From: CAYVAP01 sp964343195
GTDB lineage: Bacteria; Bacteroidota; Bacteroidia; J057
Reading direction: 5' to 3'
Assembly: GCA_964343195.1 (NCBI GenBank)
Contig: CAYFIR010000032.1
Span: 1 to 53,610 of the forward strand
DNA length: 53,610 nt
Below the pieces are notes generated by a model. That model made no database searches and was not told the origin of the DNA. It was given only the letters and a program-made list of their open reading frames with translations. Each line of letters starts with the position of its first letter. The first letter of the stretch is position 1. Shown in pieces: positions 1 to 7,755 of the stretch. The translations under genes and the position numbers were made by a program.

Positions 1-150
1 CTGCTCATTCAAGCGAATCAACCCCGGCCCCTTGCTCTAAAAAACCGAGGGACTCTGCTCATTCAAGCGAATCAACCCCGGCCCCTTGCTCTAAAAAACC
101 GAGGGACTCTGCTCATTCAAGCGAATCAACCCCGGCCCCTTGCTCTAAAA
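1..150. repeat. 54-bp tandem repeat, 2.8 copies, cut by the window edge
   Basis: Identical units begin at 1, 55 and 109, and the third stops after 42 bp. The array probably continues leftwards outside the window. Because 54 is divisible by three, two plus-strand frames stay open through it. One encodes an 18-residue unit beginning LLIQANQPRP and reaches a stop at 160-162; the other runs open to 381-383. All minus-strand frames contain stops. It may be the tail of a repeat-bearing gene or a purely intergenic array; the visible part cannot decide. Confidence 0.9.
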
Positions 151-162
151 GTCATCGACTGA

Positions 163-545
163 TACCCTCTGGGACCTCGTCAATAACCCCAATAATTGGT
201 GGCCTAATGTTCAATCCTGTATGTCAAATATCTGTTTGTATAGAGGCAAATAAAGGGCCGAAAAAAGAAGAGGGATTTTTGTCATGGATGAACTGCCAGT
301 ATCTTGGGGGGAATGGATTATTTCTTTGCGCGAATGGTTCCTTTTTAAAAATCAAGCATTTTAACAGAGTAAGAAATTTATAATAAAACGTAAACATCTT
401 AACAAAAACCGCAAACCGACCACCAGCAAGACCCAGACACGAAAACAGGCCTAAAGGCCCAAAAATTCATAATACAGCATCATAAATGTTACCCGAGGAA
501 ATATTTTACCACAAAAACCAAACCCGCACCCCTAACACATATACA
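163..545. other. Gene-free AT-rich stretch
   Basis: Between the tandem array and the terminator of the first gene I see no convincing gene. The only open frame is the continuation of a frame passing through the repeat, and its composition becomes A/T-rich and non-coding in appearance. A short GGCC-AAA-GGCC-like hairpin lies near 449-460. Confidence 0.5.
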
Positions 546-580
546 AATAAAAAGGGTAATACATTATTAATGCATTACCC
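546..580 (-). terminator. Rho-independent terminator after the first TonB_C-TPR gene
   Basis: A hairpin of two 13-14-base arms (GGGTAATRCATTA type, one mismatch) spans 554-580. On the minus strand it is followed by TTTTTATTT. It lies about 110 bases downstream of the stop of the minus-strand gene. A weaker GC-rich hairpin (CCGGAACC/GGTGCCGG) at 642-664 is closer to the stop. Confidence 0.6.
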
Positions 581-687
581 AAACTATTCTACGAAATAAA
601 ATAAAACTCTCCTACTATAGAGCTATATAGCAAAAGGCTTGCCGGAACCGTTTTCTGGTGCCGGTCTGCCTATGTTTTTTTCACTTT

Positions 688-1821
688 TCACCTGTCTGCC
701 TTCCCCTGACTTAACCCGGTCATGACCTCCTGGTACAGGACTTTCTCTTCTGCTGAAAGCAGGTCCACCTGAACGAAATTCAGAGAATCATGTGCAACCT
801 CATGCGAGCCCAGGGATTGCGGTATCTCAGCCTGATGAAGGTAGCCACTTGCACACTGAGGATTCAGGTTAAGCGCCATTTGAAAGTTCTCAAGCGCTTC
901 CCCATATCTTCCCATCATCACATTGACCTGGCCCTGTTCCAAGTAGGCCTGCTCCCGAACAGCCGTTTCGTCAAAATTTCTTAATACCCATTGGCAGTCC
1001 AGATAAGCCGGAATTACACGTCCCTGGTAGAGGTTTGCCCTGCTGCGCCCCAGGTAGGCAGTCCCCAGGATCTCATGGACACGAGAATCTTTGGGCATAT
1101 GGGGGCTATTTGCGAGCCAGATTGTCTCCGTCCAATGAATCGCTGCAGATTCATAATTGCCAAGAGCCATCTCAACCTGAGCCAGCAGATGATGCGCATG
1201 AAAAAGCTCATGCAAACTTCTCCCGGTGGGATTTTTACGCCCGGGGGTCATCCTGACAGCTTTTTGAAGGTCCCAGCGTGCAGCCTCCAGTGCCCCGGAT
1301 TCCAGGTTGTCAGCCCCTGAGGCAAGAGCCTCTTCAGCGGCTTTGATGCTATTGCCTGAGGGGTGTCCCAGAAAGTTGATGTCATCAACCTGAGCGTGTA
1401 CCATCTCTATCCCATCTTCCTGATCAAATTCAATGGCCACATCTACCCATTCCTCTACCAGCGTATCGTTGTTCCTCGCTGGCAAAAATCTCAGTTCCCC
1501 AATGTAGGAGGCAACTCGCTGATCTATTTCCGGGCTCAGGCTGTGGACCAGGGTGTGGTCTATCGGTTCCCCCTGCTCATTGACCAAAACCTGAAAAGCT
1601 ACAGTACCCTCCACCCCACTCACCAGAGCAGTGACAGGATAGCCAATCCGCTTCCTTACTTCGTCCAGATTGGTCACAACAGGTTCCCTGTGCAACAGCT
1701 TTTGTGCGACGCTTCCCGGAGAAAACTCCAGTGATATGTACCCCCCATCCTGTGCCAGGGCTGGCATCAAAAGATAGAAAGCCATTCCCCAAAAAAGGAG
1801 TGGTCCGCGAAAACATCCCAT
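688..1821 (-). CDS. Exported TonB_C-domain/TPR protein (paralogue 1)
   Basis: The 377-residue product starts with a hydrophobic signal sequence ending near PALAQ. Residues ~50-130 resemble a TonB C-terminal domain: the run IGYPV..GVEGTV..VLVNEQGEP..EID..ELRFLPA follows the yP-GxVxVxFxVdxxG-fxPA pattern. The rest is helical and TPR-like, with repeats such as NYESAAIHW and RYGEALENFQMALNLNP. There is no inner-membrane anchor plus proline-rich linker as in true TonB, so the domain is probably used as a periplasmic binding or partner module. It sits in tandem with a paralogue 230 bp upstream on the same strand. Each gene has its own terminator, so they may be separate transcripts. Function unknown. 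Confidence 0.85.
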   Translation of the reverse strand: MGCFRGPLLFWGMAFYLLMPALAQDGGYISLEFSPGSVAQKLLHREPVVTNLDEVRKRIGYPVTALVSGVEGTVAFQVLVNEQGEPIDHTLVHSLSPEIDQRVASYIGELRFLPARNNDTLVEEWVDVAIEFDQEDGIEMVHAQVDDINFLGHPSGNSIKAAEEALASGADNLESGALEAARWDLQKAVRMTPGRKNPTGRSLHELFHAHHLLAQVEMALGNYESAAIHWTETIWLANSPHMPKDSRVHEILGTAYLGRSRANLYQGRVIPAYLDCQWVLRNFDETAVREQAYLEQGQVNVMMGRYGEALENFQMALNLNPQCASGYLHQAEIPQSLGSHEVAHDSLNFVQVDLLSAEEKVLYQEVMTGLSQGKADR

Positions 1822-1955
1822 ATGTCAATCAATAGGTGGTAAAAAGTCAGGCATGAGCAATATCCCTAACACCCAATCGGATTTCTATACCAAATGTTTC
1901 CAAGTCAGCGCATAAACCATTTATTGAGGCATAAATGGACAATTTTTTACCGGTG

Positions 1956-1999
1956 GAACAAAACACAAGCGGTGTAGCAGCCAAAAGCTACTACACCGC
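1956..1999 (-). terminator. Terminator after TonB_C-TPR paralogue 2
   Basis: Arms 1969-1981 and 1987-1999 pair over 13 bp with one mismatch around a CAAAA loop. On the minus strand the stem is followed by TTGTGTTTTGTT. It lies ~50 bases beyond the stop of the gene starting at 3214. Confidence 0.6.
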
Positions 2000-2050
2000 C
2001 ATGCTCTATATACTTTCCGTCATCCAGACAGATCGGCAGATGATTATCGA

Positions 2051-3214
2051 TCAGTTATTGGGAAGGTCATTTTGCCCAAGTGTGTTGCGGGACCAGCATA
2101 TCTGCTGCCTGAGTTGATGGTATTGAGAATATGTTTCCTGATTTAAGTCTCGGGTAGCCATCTCCCCCAGCACCTCACAGGCAGATTCTTCAGCTCCCAT
2201 TTCCAACAGTATTTCTGCTTTCTGGATGTGGCAGACCCCTGACTGAGGATCCAGTTCCATTGCGAGCTGAAGCTGGTTAAGAGCCTCTGCATAATTCCCT
2301 AGAAAAACCTGAATCCGACTCTGCTGAAGATATGCCTCCACCAAAACCATTGGGTCATCATAGTTTTGCAGTACCCACTGACAGTCATCGGATGCAGCCA
2401 CTATATCGCCTGAGTTGAGGCGCATATCGGCCCTACCCAGGTAGGCCCATGGCAGGCGCTGATGCACCTCCTCATTTCCCCTCAACCGGCGAGAACCATC
2501 TGCCAGCCCAATTGATTCGGTCCAGTGCATCTCGGCATTATCCCAGTTGAACAGATCGGCTTCGGTACGGGCCAGGTAAAAATGAGCCATAAAAAGATCT
2601 TCCAGCTGGCTTCCGCGCGGATTTTTTCGTCGCGGAGAATGGCGAATGGCATCCTGTAATTCACACTTAGCGGAGGCCAGTTCACCATCAGCCAGATAAG
2701 CGAGGCCGTTGGCTAATGAGCGTCCGGCCGCACGCTGGCTATTTCCAGAAGCATGACGGAGAAAATTTATCTCATCAACCCTGTTGTTCAGAACCTGCTG
2801 GCTTTCTCCTTTTTTAAATGGAAACCCCAGGTTAGCCCAATATTTCACGGCACTGTCATTCCGAATCGCTGGCTCAAACTCCAGTTCGCCAATATAACTA
2901 GCGACCCTTCGATCAATTTCGGGGTGCAGATTTCGGGTAATGACATAATCCAGGGGCTTGCCTTCCGGGTCGACTAAAATACGACAATAGACTATTCCCT
3001 CGACACCATTCCGCCATGCAGAAACAGGATATCCTATCTTCTGCCGCACCTCTAACAGATTGACTGCCACAGGCTTATGATCCACATAGACATACTGGTG
3101 AACACCAGGAGTTGGTAAATGCGCTGTGGCCTGAGCCAGGTCCTGTCCCCACATAAGACAATTCCCTCCCAGTCCCAGCCCTAAAAAGAGCAGGACAATT
3201 CGTATCGTACACAT
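2051..3214 (-). CDS. Exported TonB_C-domain/TPR protein (paralogue 2)
   Basis: The 387-residue protein has the same architecture as its downstream neighbour: signal peptide (MCTIRIVLLFLGLGLGGNCL), a TonB_C-like domain (IGYPVSAWRNGVEGIVYCRI, then EIDRRVASYIGELEFEPA) and C-terminal TPR-like helices. The two proteins align end to end, sharing signatures such as RVASYIGEL, HASGNS/HPSGNS and LARTE/LAQVE, so the pair arose by tandem duplication. The LGGNC stretch could be read as a lipobox, but cleavage as an ordinary signal peptide is equally possible. Role unknown; the domain mix suggests a periplasmic scaffold. Confidence 0.85.
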   Translation of the reverse strand: MCTIRIVLLFLGLGLGGNCLMWGQDLAQATAHLPTPGVHQYVYVDHKPVAVNLLEVRQKIGYPVSAWRNGVEGIVYCRILVDPEGKPLDYVITRNLHPEIDRRVASYIGELEFEPAIRNDSAVKYWANLGFPFKKGESQQVLNNRVDEINFLRHASGNSQRAAGRSLANGLAYLADGELASAKCELQDAIRHSPRRKNPRGSQLEDLFMAHFYLARTEADLFNWDNAEMHWTESIGLADGSRRLRGNEEVHQRLPWAYLGRADMRLNSGDIVAASDDCQWVLQNYDDPMVLVEAYLQQSRIQVFLGNYAEALNQLQLAMELDPQSGVCHIQKAEILLEMGAEESACEVLGEMATRDLNQETYSQYHQLRQQICWSRNTLGQNDLPNN

Positions 3215-3343
3215 AAGATCCCTTTGATTATTCTTCCCTCAAAATAGCCAGCCTATGGACCAAAGACCAGCCTGCTGTAATATCTAAAACTGCTTAATTA
3301 ACTTTTGTGTTTATATAATATAAACTTTATGTTAAGAAAATGC

Positions 3344-3373
3344 AAAAAGCTGCGCCCAGAATGTGGACGCAGC
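3344..3373 (-). terminator. Minus-strand terminator-like hairpin in the dnaK-3' spacer
   Basis: GCTGCG (3349-3354) pairs with CGCAGC (3368-3373), with inner CCA/TGG pairing. On the minus strand it is followed by TTTTTGCATTTTC. It lies ~250 bases beyond dnaK's own strong terminator, so it ends either read-through or a separate short transcript. Confidence 0.55.
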
Positions 3374-3623
3374 CATGACAAACCAAACTACTACCTTTGG
3401 TTCTTATGGATACAAATCTGAGGCCATTCATTCTCTTTAGCCTCTCAGATCAATCATTCTTCCGGTATTTCCACCTCAATGGAGGAATTCTCATACCTAA
3501 TGGAAGTGCCAGGCGCCTAAACGGTTTGCTCTTTCACAACTCATTTATCCCTCTGTAAGATTTTGCGGATCGAAGCATCCAACTGACAAGACAGATCAGG
3601 CACCAGAACTGCAGGAACTACAT
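3374..3623 (-). other. Spacer between two minus-strand terminators; possible short transcript
   Basis: The 460-bp gap between dnaK and the TonB_C-TPR gene contains two minus-strand terminators, with 250 bases between them. Reading minus-strand ATGs in this interval gives only very short frames (about 14-34 codons), none with a recognisable product. It may hold a small RNA or nothing. Confidence 0.25.
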
Positions 3624-3655
3624 AAAAAAAGCCCCGCTCCAGGAGAACGGGGCTC
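3624..3655 (-). terminator. Strong dnaK terminator
   Basis: GCCCCG (3631-3636) pairs with CGGGGC (3648-3653), with further internal pairing. On the minus strand it is followed by seven T residues. It lies 20-50 bases after the dnaK stop codon. Confidence 0.85.
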
Positions 3656-3675
3656 ATCTATTTTCAGAAACCGAC

Positions 3676-5571
3676 TTACTTGGTGTCGTCTACTTCTTCG
3701 TATTCTACATCAGTTACGTCATCTTCAGGTGCAGCCTCTTCTCCAGGCTGGCCCTGAGCAGCCCCCTGCTGATCAGCCTGATACATCTCAGCAGAAGCTT
3801 TTTGCCAGGCTTCGTTCATCCCCTGAGTGGCCGTTTCCAGACGCTCCAGGTCTTTGGCAGCATGGGCCTCTTTCAACTCTGCCAGGGCTGACTCAATGGC
3901 GGACTTGTTGTCCTCAGACAGTTTGTCACCGTTGTCCTTGAGCTGCTTCTCGGTAGAGAAGATTAACTGGTCAGCAGCGTTCAGCTTTTCAACCTGTTCT
4001 TTGCGCTGACTATCAGCCTCTGCGTTTTCAGCTGCCTCAGCCTTCATGCGGTCGATTTCAGCATCACTCAGACCAGTTGAGGCCTCAATGCGAATCTTCT
4101 GTTCCTTACCAGTTGCCTTGTCACGAGCGCTTACATTCAGGATACCATTGGCATCGATGTCAAATGCGACCTCGATCTGGGGTACACCGCGCATCGCGGG
4201 TGGCAGGCCGTCCAGGTGGAATTTACCCAGTGTACGGTTGTCACCTGCCATGGGACGCTCTCCCTGAAGGATGTGGATCTCAACGGAAGTCTGATTGTCA
4301 GCCGCAGTGGAGAAAATCTCGGACTTCTGGGTTGGGATCGTGGTGTTGGACTCGATCAGCTTGGTGAACACACCTCCCATGGTCTCGATACCGAGAGATA
4401 GAGGCGTAACATCCAGCAGCAAGACACCTTTCACATCTCCGGCGAGTACCCCGCCCTGGATAGCAGCACCAATAGCTACAACTTCGTCAGGGTTTACAGA
4501 CTTGTTGGGCTCGCGCTTGAAGAAATCCTTCACCAGGGTCTGCACCTTGGGGATACGGGTAGAACCACCTACGAGGATTACCTCGTCGATATCGTCCACC
4601 GACAGTTTGGCGGACTTGAGGGCCTTACGGGTAGGCTCCAGTACGCGGTCAAACAGGCTGTCAGCCAATTGCTCGAACTTGGCACGAGAGAGGCTGCGCT
4701 CCATGTGCTTGGGGCCTTCCTGATCCATGGACAGGTATGGAAGGTTGATCTCTGTAGATGTGGTGGTAGAAAGCTCGATTTTTGCCGTCTCAGCCGCCTC
4801 CTTCAGGCGCTGCATGGCTTTAGCGTCCTTGCGAACATCGATGCCGTGCTCAGCCTTGCATTCTCCTACCAGCCAGTTGATGATTACCTGGTCAAAGTCG
4901 TCTCCACCAAGGTGAGAGTCACCATTGGTCGATAGTACTTCAAATACCCCATCCCCCAATTCGAGGATCGAAATATCGAAGGTACCCCCACCGAGGTCAA
5001 ATACAGCAATTTTGCCAGAAGTGTCCTGCTTGTCAAGACCGTAGGCCAAAGCTGCTGCTGTAGGCTCGTTGATGATACGCTTTACAGAAAGACCGGCGAT
5101 TTCACCAGCTTCCTTGGTTGCATTACGTTGTGCGTCGTTGAAGTAGGCTGGAACGGTAATGACCGCTTCTTTCACCTCATAGCCGAGGTAGTCTTCAGCC
5201 GTTTTCTTCATCTTTTGCAGGGTCATGGCGGAAATCTCCTGCGGAGTATAGGTGCGGTCTCCGATTTTGGCCACTGCCAAATCGTTACGTCCGCTAACTA
5301 CCTCATAAGCTACTTCAGAAGCCTCTTTCCTGGCTTCGCTGAATTTGGCACCCATGAATCGCTTGATGGAGCGAATGGTCTTGGTAGGGTTGGCCAGGGC
5401 CTGACGCTTAGCCTGCTCACCGACAATGCGGTCTCCGTCCTTGGTAAACGCTACAACTGATGGAGTTGTACGCTTTCCCTCTGCGTTAACAATCACCACG
5501 GGCTCATTCCCCTCCATGACAGAAACTACGGAGTTGGTTGTACCCAGGTCTATTCCTATAATCTTGCTCAT
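3676..5571 (-). CDS. dnaK: Molecular chaperone DnaK (Hsp70)
   Basis: The 631-residue protein is the cytoplasmic ATP-dependent Hsp70, which binds exposed hydrophobic segments and works with DnaJ and GrpE. The N-terminal ATPase signature IGIDLGTTNSVVSVMEG is intact, followed by VPAYFNDAQRNATKEAG, the phosphate-2 region DLGGGTFD and LVGGSTRIP. The substrate-binding domain starts near DVTPLSLGIETMGG, and the acidic tail ends in DVTDVEYEEVDD, typical of bacterial DnaK. Length is normal. It lies 49 bp downstream of hsp20 on the same strand, so the two are probably a heat-shock operon. Neither dnaJ nor grpE is in the window. Confidence 0.99.
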   Translation of the reverse strand: MSKIIGIDLGTTNSVVSVMEGNEPVVIVNAEGKRTTPSVVAFTKDGDRIVGEQAKRQALANPTKTIRSIKRFMGAKFSEARKEASEVAYEVVSGRNDLAVAKIGDRTYTPQEISAMTLQKMKKTAEDYLGYEVKEAVITVPAYFNDAQRNATKEAGEIAGLSVKRIINEPTAAALAYGLDKQDTSGKIAVFDLGGGTFDISILELGDGVFEVLSTNGDSHLGGDDFDQVIINWLVGECKAEHGIDVRKDAKAMQRLKEAAETAKIELSTTTSTEINLPYLSMDQEGPKHMERSLSRAKFEQLADSLFDRVLEPTRKALKSAKLSVDDIDEVILVGGSTRIPKVQTLVKDFFKREPNKSVNPDEVVAIGAAIQGGVLAGDVKGVLLLDVTPLSLGIETMGGVFTKLIESNTTIPTQKSEIFSTAADNQTSVEIHILQGERPMAGDNRTLGKFHLDGLPPAMRGVPQIEVAFDIDANGILNVSARDKATGKEQKIRIEASTGLSDAEIDRMKAEAAENAEADSQRKEQVEKLNAADQLIFSTEKQLKDNGDKLSEDNKSAIESALAELKEAHAAKDLERLETATQGMNEAWQKASAEMYQADQQGAAQGQPGEEAAPEDDVTDVEYEEVDDTK

Positions 5572-5620
5572 TTTGCCTGCGAAGTTTTAAAAATCTGGTT
5601 TGTAGCTATCGTAAATAAAC

Positions 5621-6070
5621 TCAGTCAATGTTGATGTCGTCTCCAGTTGTTTTTTTCACCGACTTGAAAGGGAAGCGAACGATCAGGAGGCCATTCTCAA
5701 ATTTGGCCTTGATGTTCTCCAGTTCAAGCCCTTCAGGTAGGGCCAGGCTGATCGCAAAGGTGCCAAAGCGGCGTTCACGGGCCAGATAAGCTCGCTCTAC
5801 CTCATCAGCAGGAGCGACTTTTTGCCCCCGGATGTGCAGGGTGCTGTCCTGAACCTGAATTTTCACCTGTTCCTTGGCTACTCCCGCCAGTTCTACCTCA
5901 ATGGTAAAAGCCTCATCTGTTTCAAAAGCATCCAGTTTGGGGCGGACTTCACCTGCCGCACCTTCACCAGTAAAAACATCGTCAACAAAGCTGCTGACCT
6001 TTTTACTAATGCCTTCAAATCCATCTTTCAGGCTCTGGAAAATGTCGTCGTTTCGGTTTTCTGTACTCAT
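5621..6070 (-). CDS. Small heat-shock protein, Hsp20/alpha-crystallin family
   Basis: The protein has 149 residues from the chosen start, MSTENRND; an in-frame ATG 36 bases upstream would add 12 residues that look like leader. Small heat-shock proteins hold unfolding clients in a refoldable state for DnaK. An alpha-crystallin domain fills the C-terminal two thirds (DEAFTIEVELAGVAKEQV through GLLIVRFPF), including the conserved A-x-x-x-N-G-L-L motif as AKFENGLLIVRF. The tail ends GDDINID, without a clear IxI motif. The N-terminal part carries an amphipathic stretch (FQSLKDGFEGISKKVSSFVDDVF). It is the first gene of a likely hsp20-dnaK unit. Confidence 0.95.
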   Translation of the reverse strand: MSTENRNDDIFQSLKDGFEGISKKVSSFVDDVFTGEGAAGEVRPKLDAFETDEAFTIEVELAGVAKEQVKIQVQDSTLHIRGQKVAPADEVERAYLARERRFGTFAISLALPEGLELENIKAKFENGLLIVRFPFKSVKKTTGDDINID

Positions 6071-6160
6071 GGAGACGATGGTTTGGTTACGTTGCAGGAA
6101 AAACAATCACGATGCCATCACAGGAAAAATGGCCGATTTGGCGAAAAATGAATGCAAAAA

Positions 6161-6173
6161 TGACAAAATGGCA
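6161..6173. promoter_or_regulatory. Imperfect inverted repeat upstream of hsp20
   Basis: TGACAAAATGGCA is a near-palindrome (TGNCA-TTT-TGNCA read on the other strand), ~90 bases upstream of the hsp20 start. No CIRCE element was found. A role as a heat-shock operator is only a guess. Confidence 0.25.
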
Positions 6174-6370
6174 GATTCTAAGGAGTGCTTTATGTCGGCC
6201 TGACTCTTCACGTGCCACATTATCTGCCAACCCATATCTTTCAGAATGCCCTCAAGGTGTTTCTGCCCCGGTCAATCCCAGGCAATCCTGTGAAATCTCT
6301 TCAGGGATGTGCAAATTGGTACTGGTTTCAGTCCCTTGACTGATCGTTTTCAATTTCCCAATCTGACACC

Positions 6371-7198
6371 ATGCAACTGATCAGCCGCTTTCTAATTCTT
6401 GCTATTTCCCTGTTTGTCCTCTCCTGTGGCTCTGATTCCAGAACCAGCACGGAAAATTCGCCCGTAACTCCAGAGGACCTGGCTCCACCACGTGAGGCGC
6501 ATCCCTTTGCCAGCGCGCTGGAAGAGGCCCACGGTGCGTCTAAGTGGGAAGGGGCTGATGCGCTGCAATATGAATTTGCACTCCGGCTCGAAGAAAAGAC
6601 CCTGCTGGCTCGCATCCTGATGGAAACCGACTTTAGCAGCATCAAATTCATCACGGATAAACAGGAAGCCCTGGTTTGGGACACGCAACATCTATACGTC
6701 AGCCCCAAAGAGGTAGAATGGGACAATCCGCGCTTTGACGCCCTTACATGGCCATATCTGACGGCGGCGCCCTTCAAGCTCAATGACCCCGGCACCCAAC
6801 TCGACAGTATGGGATCAGGAGACCTACTGGGTCAGTCGGTACAAATCGCCCGCGTTACCTTTGGCGAAGATGCTGCAGCAGTCCCCCAGAGCTGGTACCA
6901 GGTATTCAAAAGTGACTCAAGTGGCTTGTTGGTGGGCATGGCCTACCCGTTCAATCTGGATGAAGGATCTGATGCAGCGGTGTCTCACGTGGTAACCTTT
7001 CATCTCTTCGGGGAATTTGAAGGGATAAAGATGGCGACCGAGTGGCGGTTTTGGGAATGGAGCGAGGAGGAAGGCCTGGGAAAAAGACTGGGGACTGCCC
7101 GTCTGGCCAAATTCAATCTGAAGGAAACCAGTAAAATGGACTACAGCGTGCCCTTTAGCCACCGGACCTACGGTGCTACTGGCGAGTTGGAGGATTAA
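6371..7198 (+). CDS. Lipoprotein, possibly DUF6503-like
   Basis: The 275-residue protein has a lipoprotein signal peptide, MQLISRFLILAISLFVLSC, with cysteine at position 20. A conserved-looking EEAHGASKWEGADALQYEF run follows, then alternating beta-strand sequence with aromatic and acidic residues (LVWDTQHLYVSP, MATEWRFWEWSEEEG). The opening HG-x-x-W and the beta-rich body recall DUF6503 proteins of Bacteroidota, which are exported and of unknown function. The match is from memory and not certain. Divergent from hsp20 and convergent with the next gene. Confidence 0.75.
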   Translation: MQLISRFLILAISLFVLSCGSDSRTSTENSPVTPEDLAPPREAHPFASALEEAHGASKWEGADALQYEFALRLEEKTLLARILMETDFSSIKFITDKQEALVWDTQHLYVSPKEVEWDNPRFDALTWPYLTAAPFKLNDPGTQLDSMGSGDLLGQSVQIARVTFGEDAAAVPQSWYQVFKSDSSGLLVGMAYPFNLDEGSDAAVSHVVTFHLFGEFEGIKMATEWRFWEWSEEEGLGKRLGTARLAKFNLKETSKMDYSVPFSHRTYGATGELED

Positions 7199-7295
7199 GG
7201 GGTAGAGATTTTTGGGGGAAAGGGGCATTGCCCTTCCTCTGGTAATCCCCAACAGGAAAAGACCCGGTTTACGATTGGTCGCTGACAGGTCGTAC

Positions 7296-7748
7296 TCACC
7301 TGGGTTTGTACATCCTGGCGTCCTCCAGAATGTAGTTGAGTTCGAGCTCCCGGTAGCTCAACCTGAAGGTTCCGACGAAGGTCATATAGGAGTCCTGCTT
7401 GTAGCGGGCACCGGGGTCGGCGAGTCGAAGTTCCATGACAGATTCCTGCCCGGCTCCTCCACAGAAAAAACAACTGCTAAAGGGAAACGCGGACAACACA
7501 TAATTGTCTCCCGAGATATCCAGTGGCAGGACGTAGCCCGTGATAAAGACCTCCTTGCCCTCCAGGGCCTTGATGTCTTCAGAAAAAGTAGGGGCACCGT
7601 ACCAGAAATTCTGGTCGCTATTTTCTATGTAATCGTACTGGACTTGTTCCAGCGTGGACCAGGCTACCTCGGTCTGGGTCCAGCCAGATATTGGCAGGAG
7701 GAGACTTGCCAGACCAATTAAACGCATAATGTTCTTCATCATAGCCAT
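7296..7748 (-). CDS. Small exported CxxC protein, DUF3299-like (copy 1)
   Basis: The protein has 150 residues from MAMMKNIMRL; the signal sequence ends near SGWTQ. A longer in-frame start at 7787 would overlap the upstream permease and was not used, since this start lies 7 bp after that gene's stop. The core GKEVFITGYVLPL..FPFSSCFFCGGAG..VMELRL resembles DUF3299-type periplasmic proteins, whose usual ACIHVPPPP stretch is replaced here by SCFFCGGAG. The CxxC suggests metal or redox binding. A paralogue with the same core lies at 28.3 kb. Co-transcription with the His-rich permease points to metal handling (inference). Confidence 0.8.
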   Translation of the reverse strand: MAMMKNIMRLIGLASLLLPISGWTQTEVAWSTLEQVQYDYIENSDQNFWYGAPTFSEDIKALEGKEVFITGYVLPLDISGDNYVLSAFPFSSCFFCGGAGQESVMELRLADPGARYKQDSYMTFVGTFRLSYRELELNYILEDARMYKPR

Positions 7749-7755
7749 ATTACCC

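Noticed and set aside
3..383. 127-codon open frame running through the 54-bp array into AT-rich DNA.
   Set aside because: The part beyond the array looks non-coding and no start is visible in the window; kept only as a note with the repeat.
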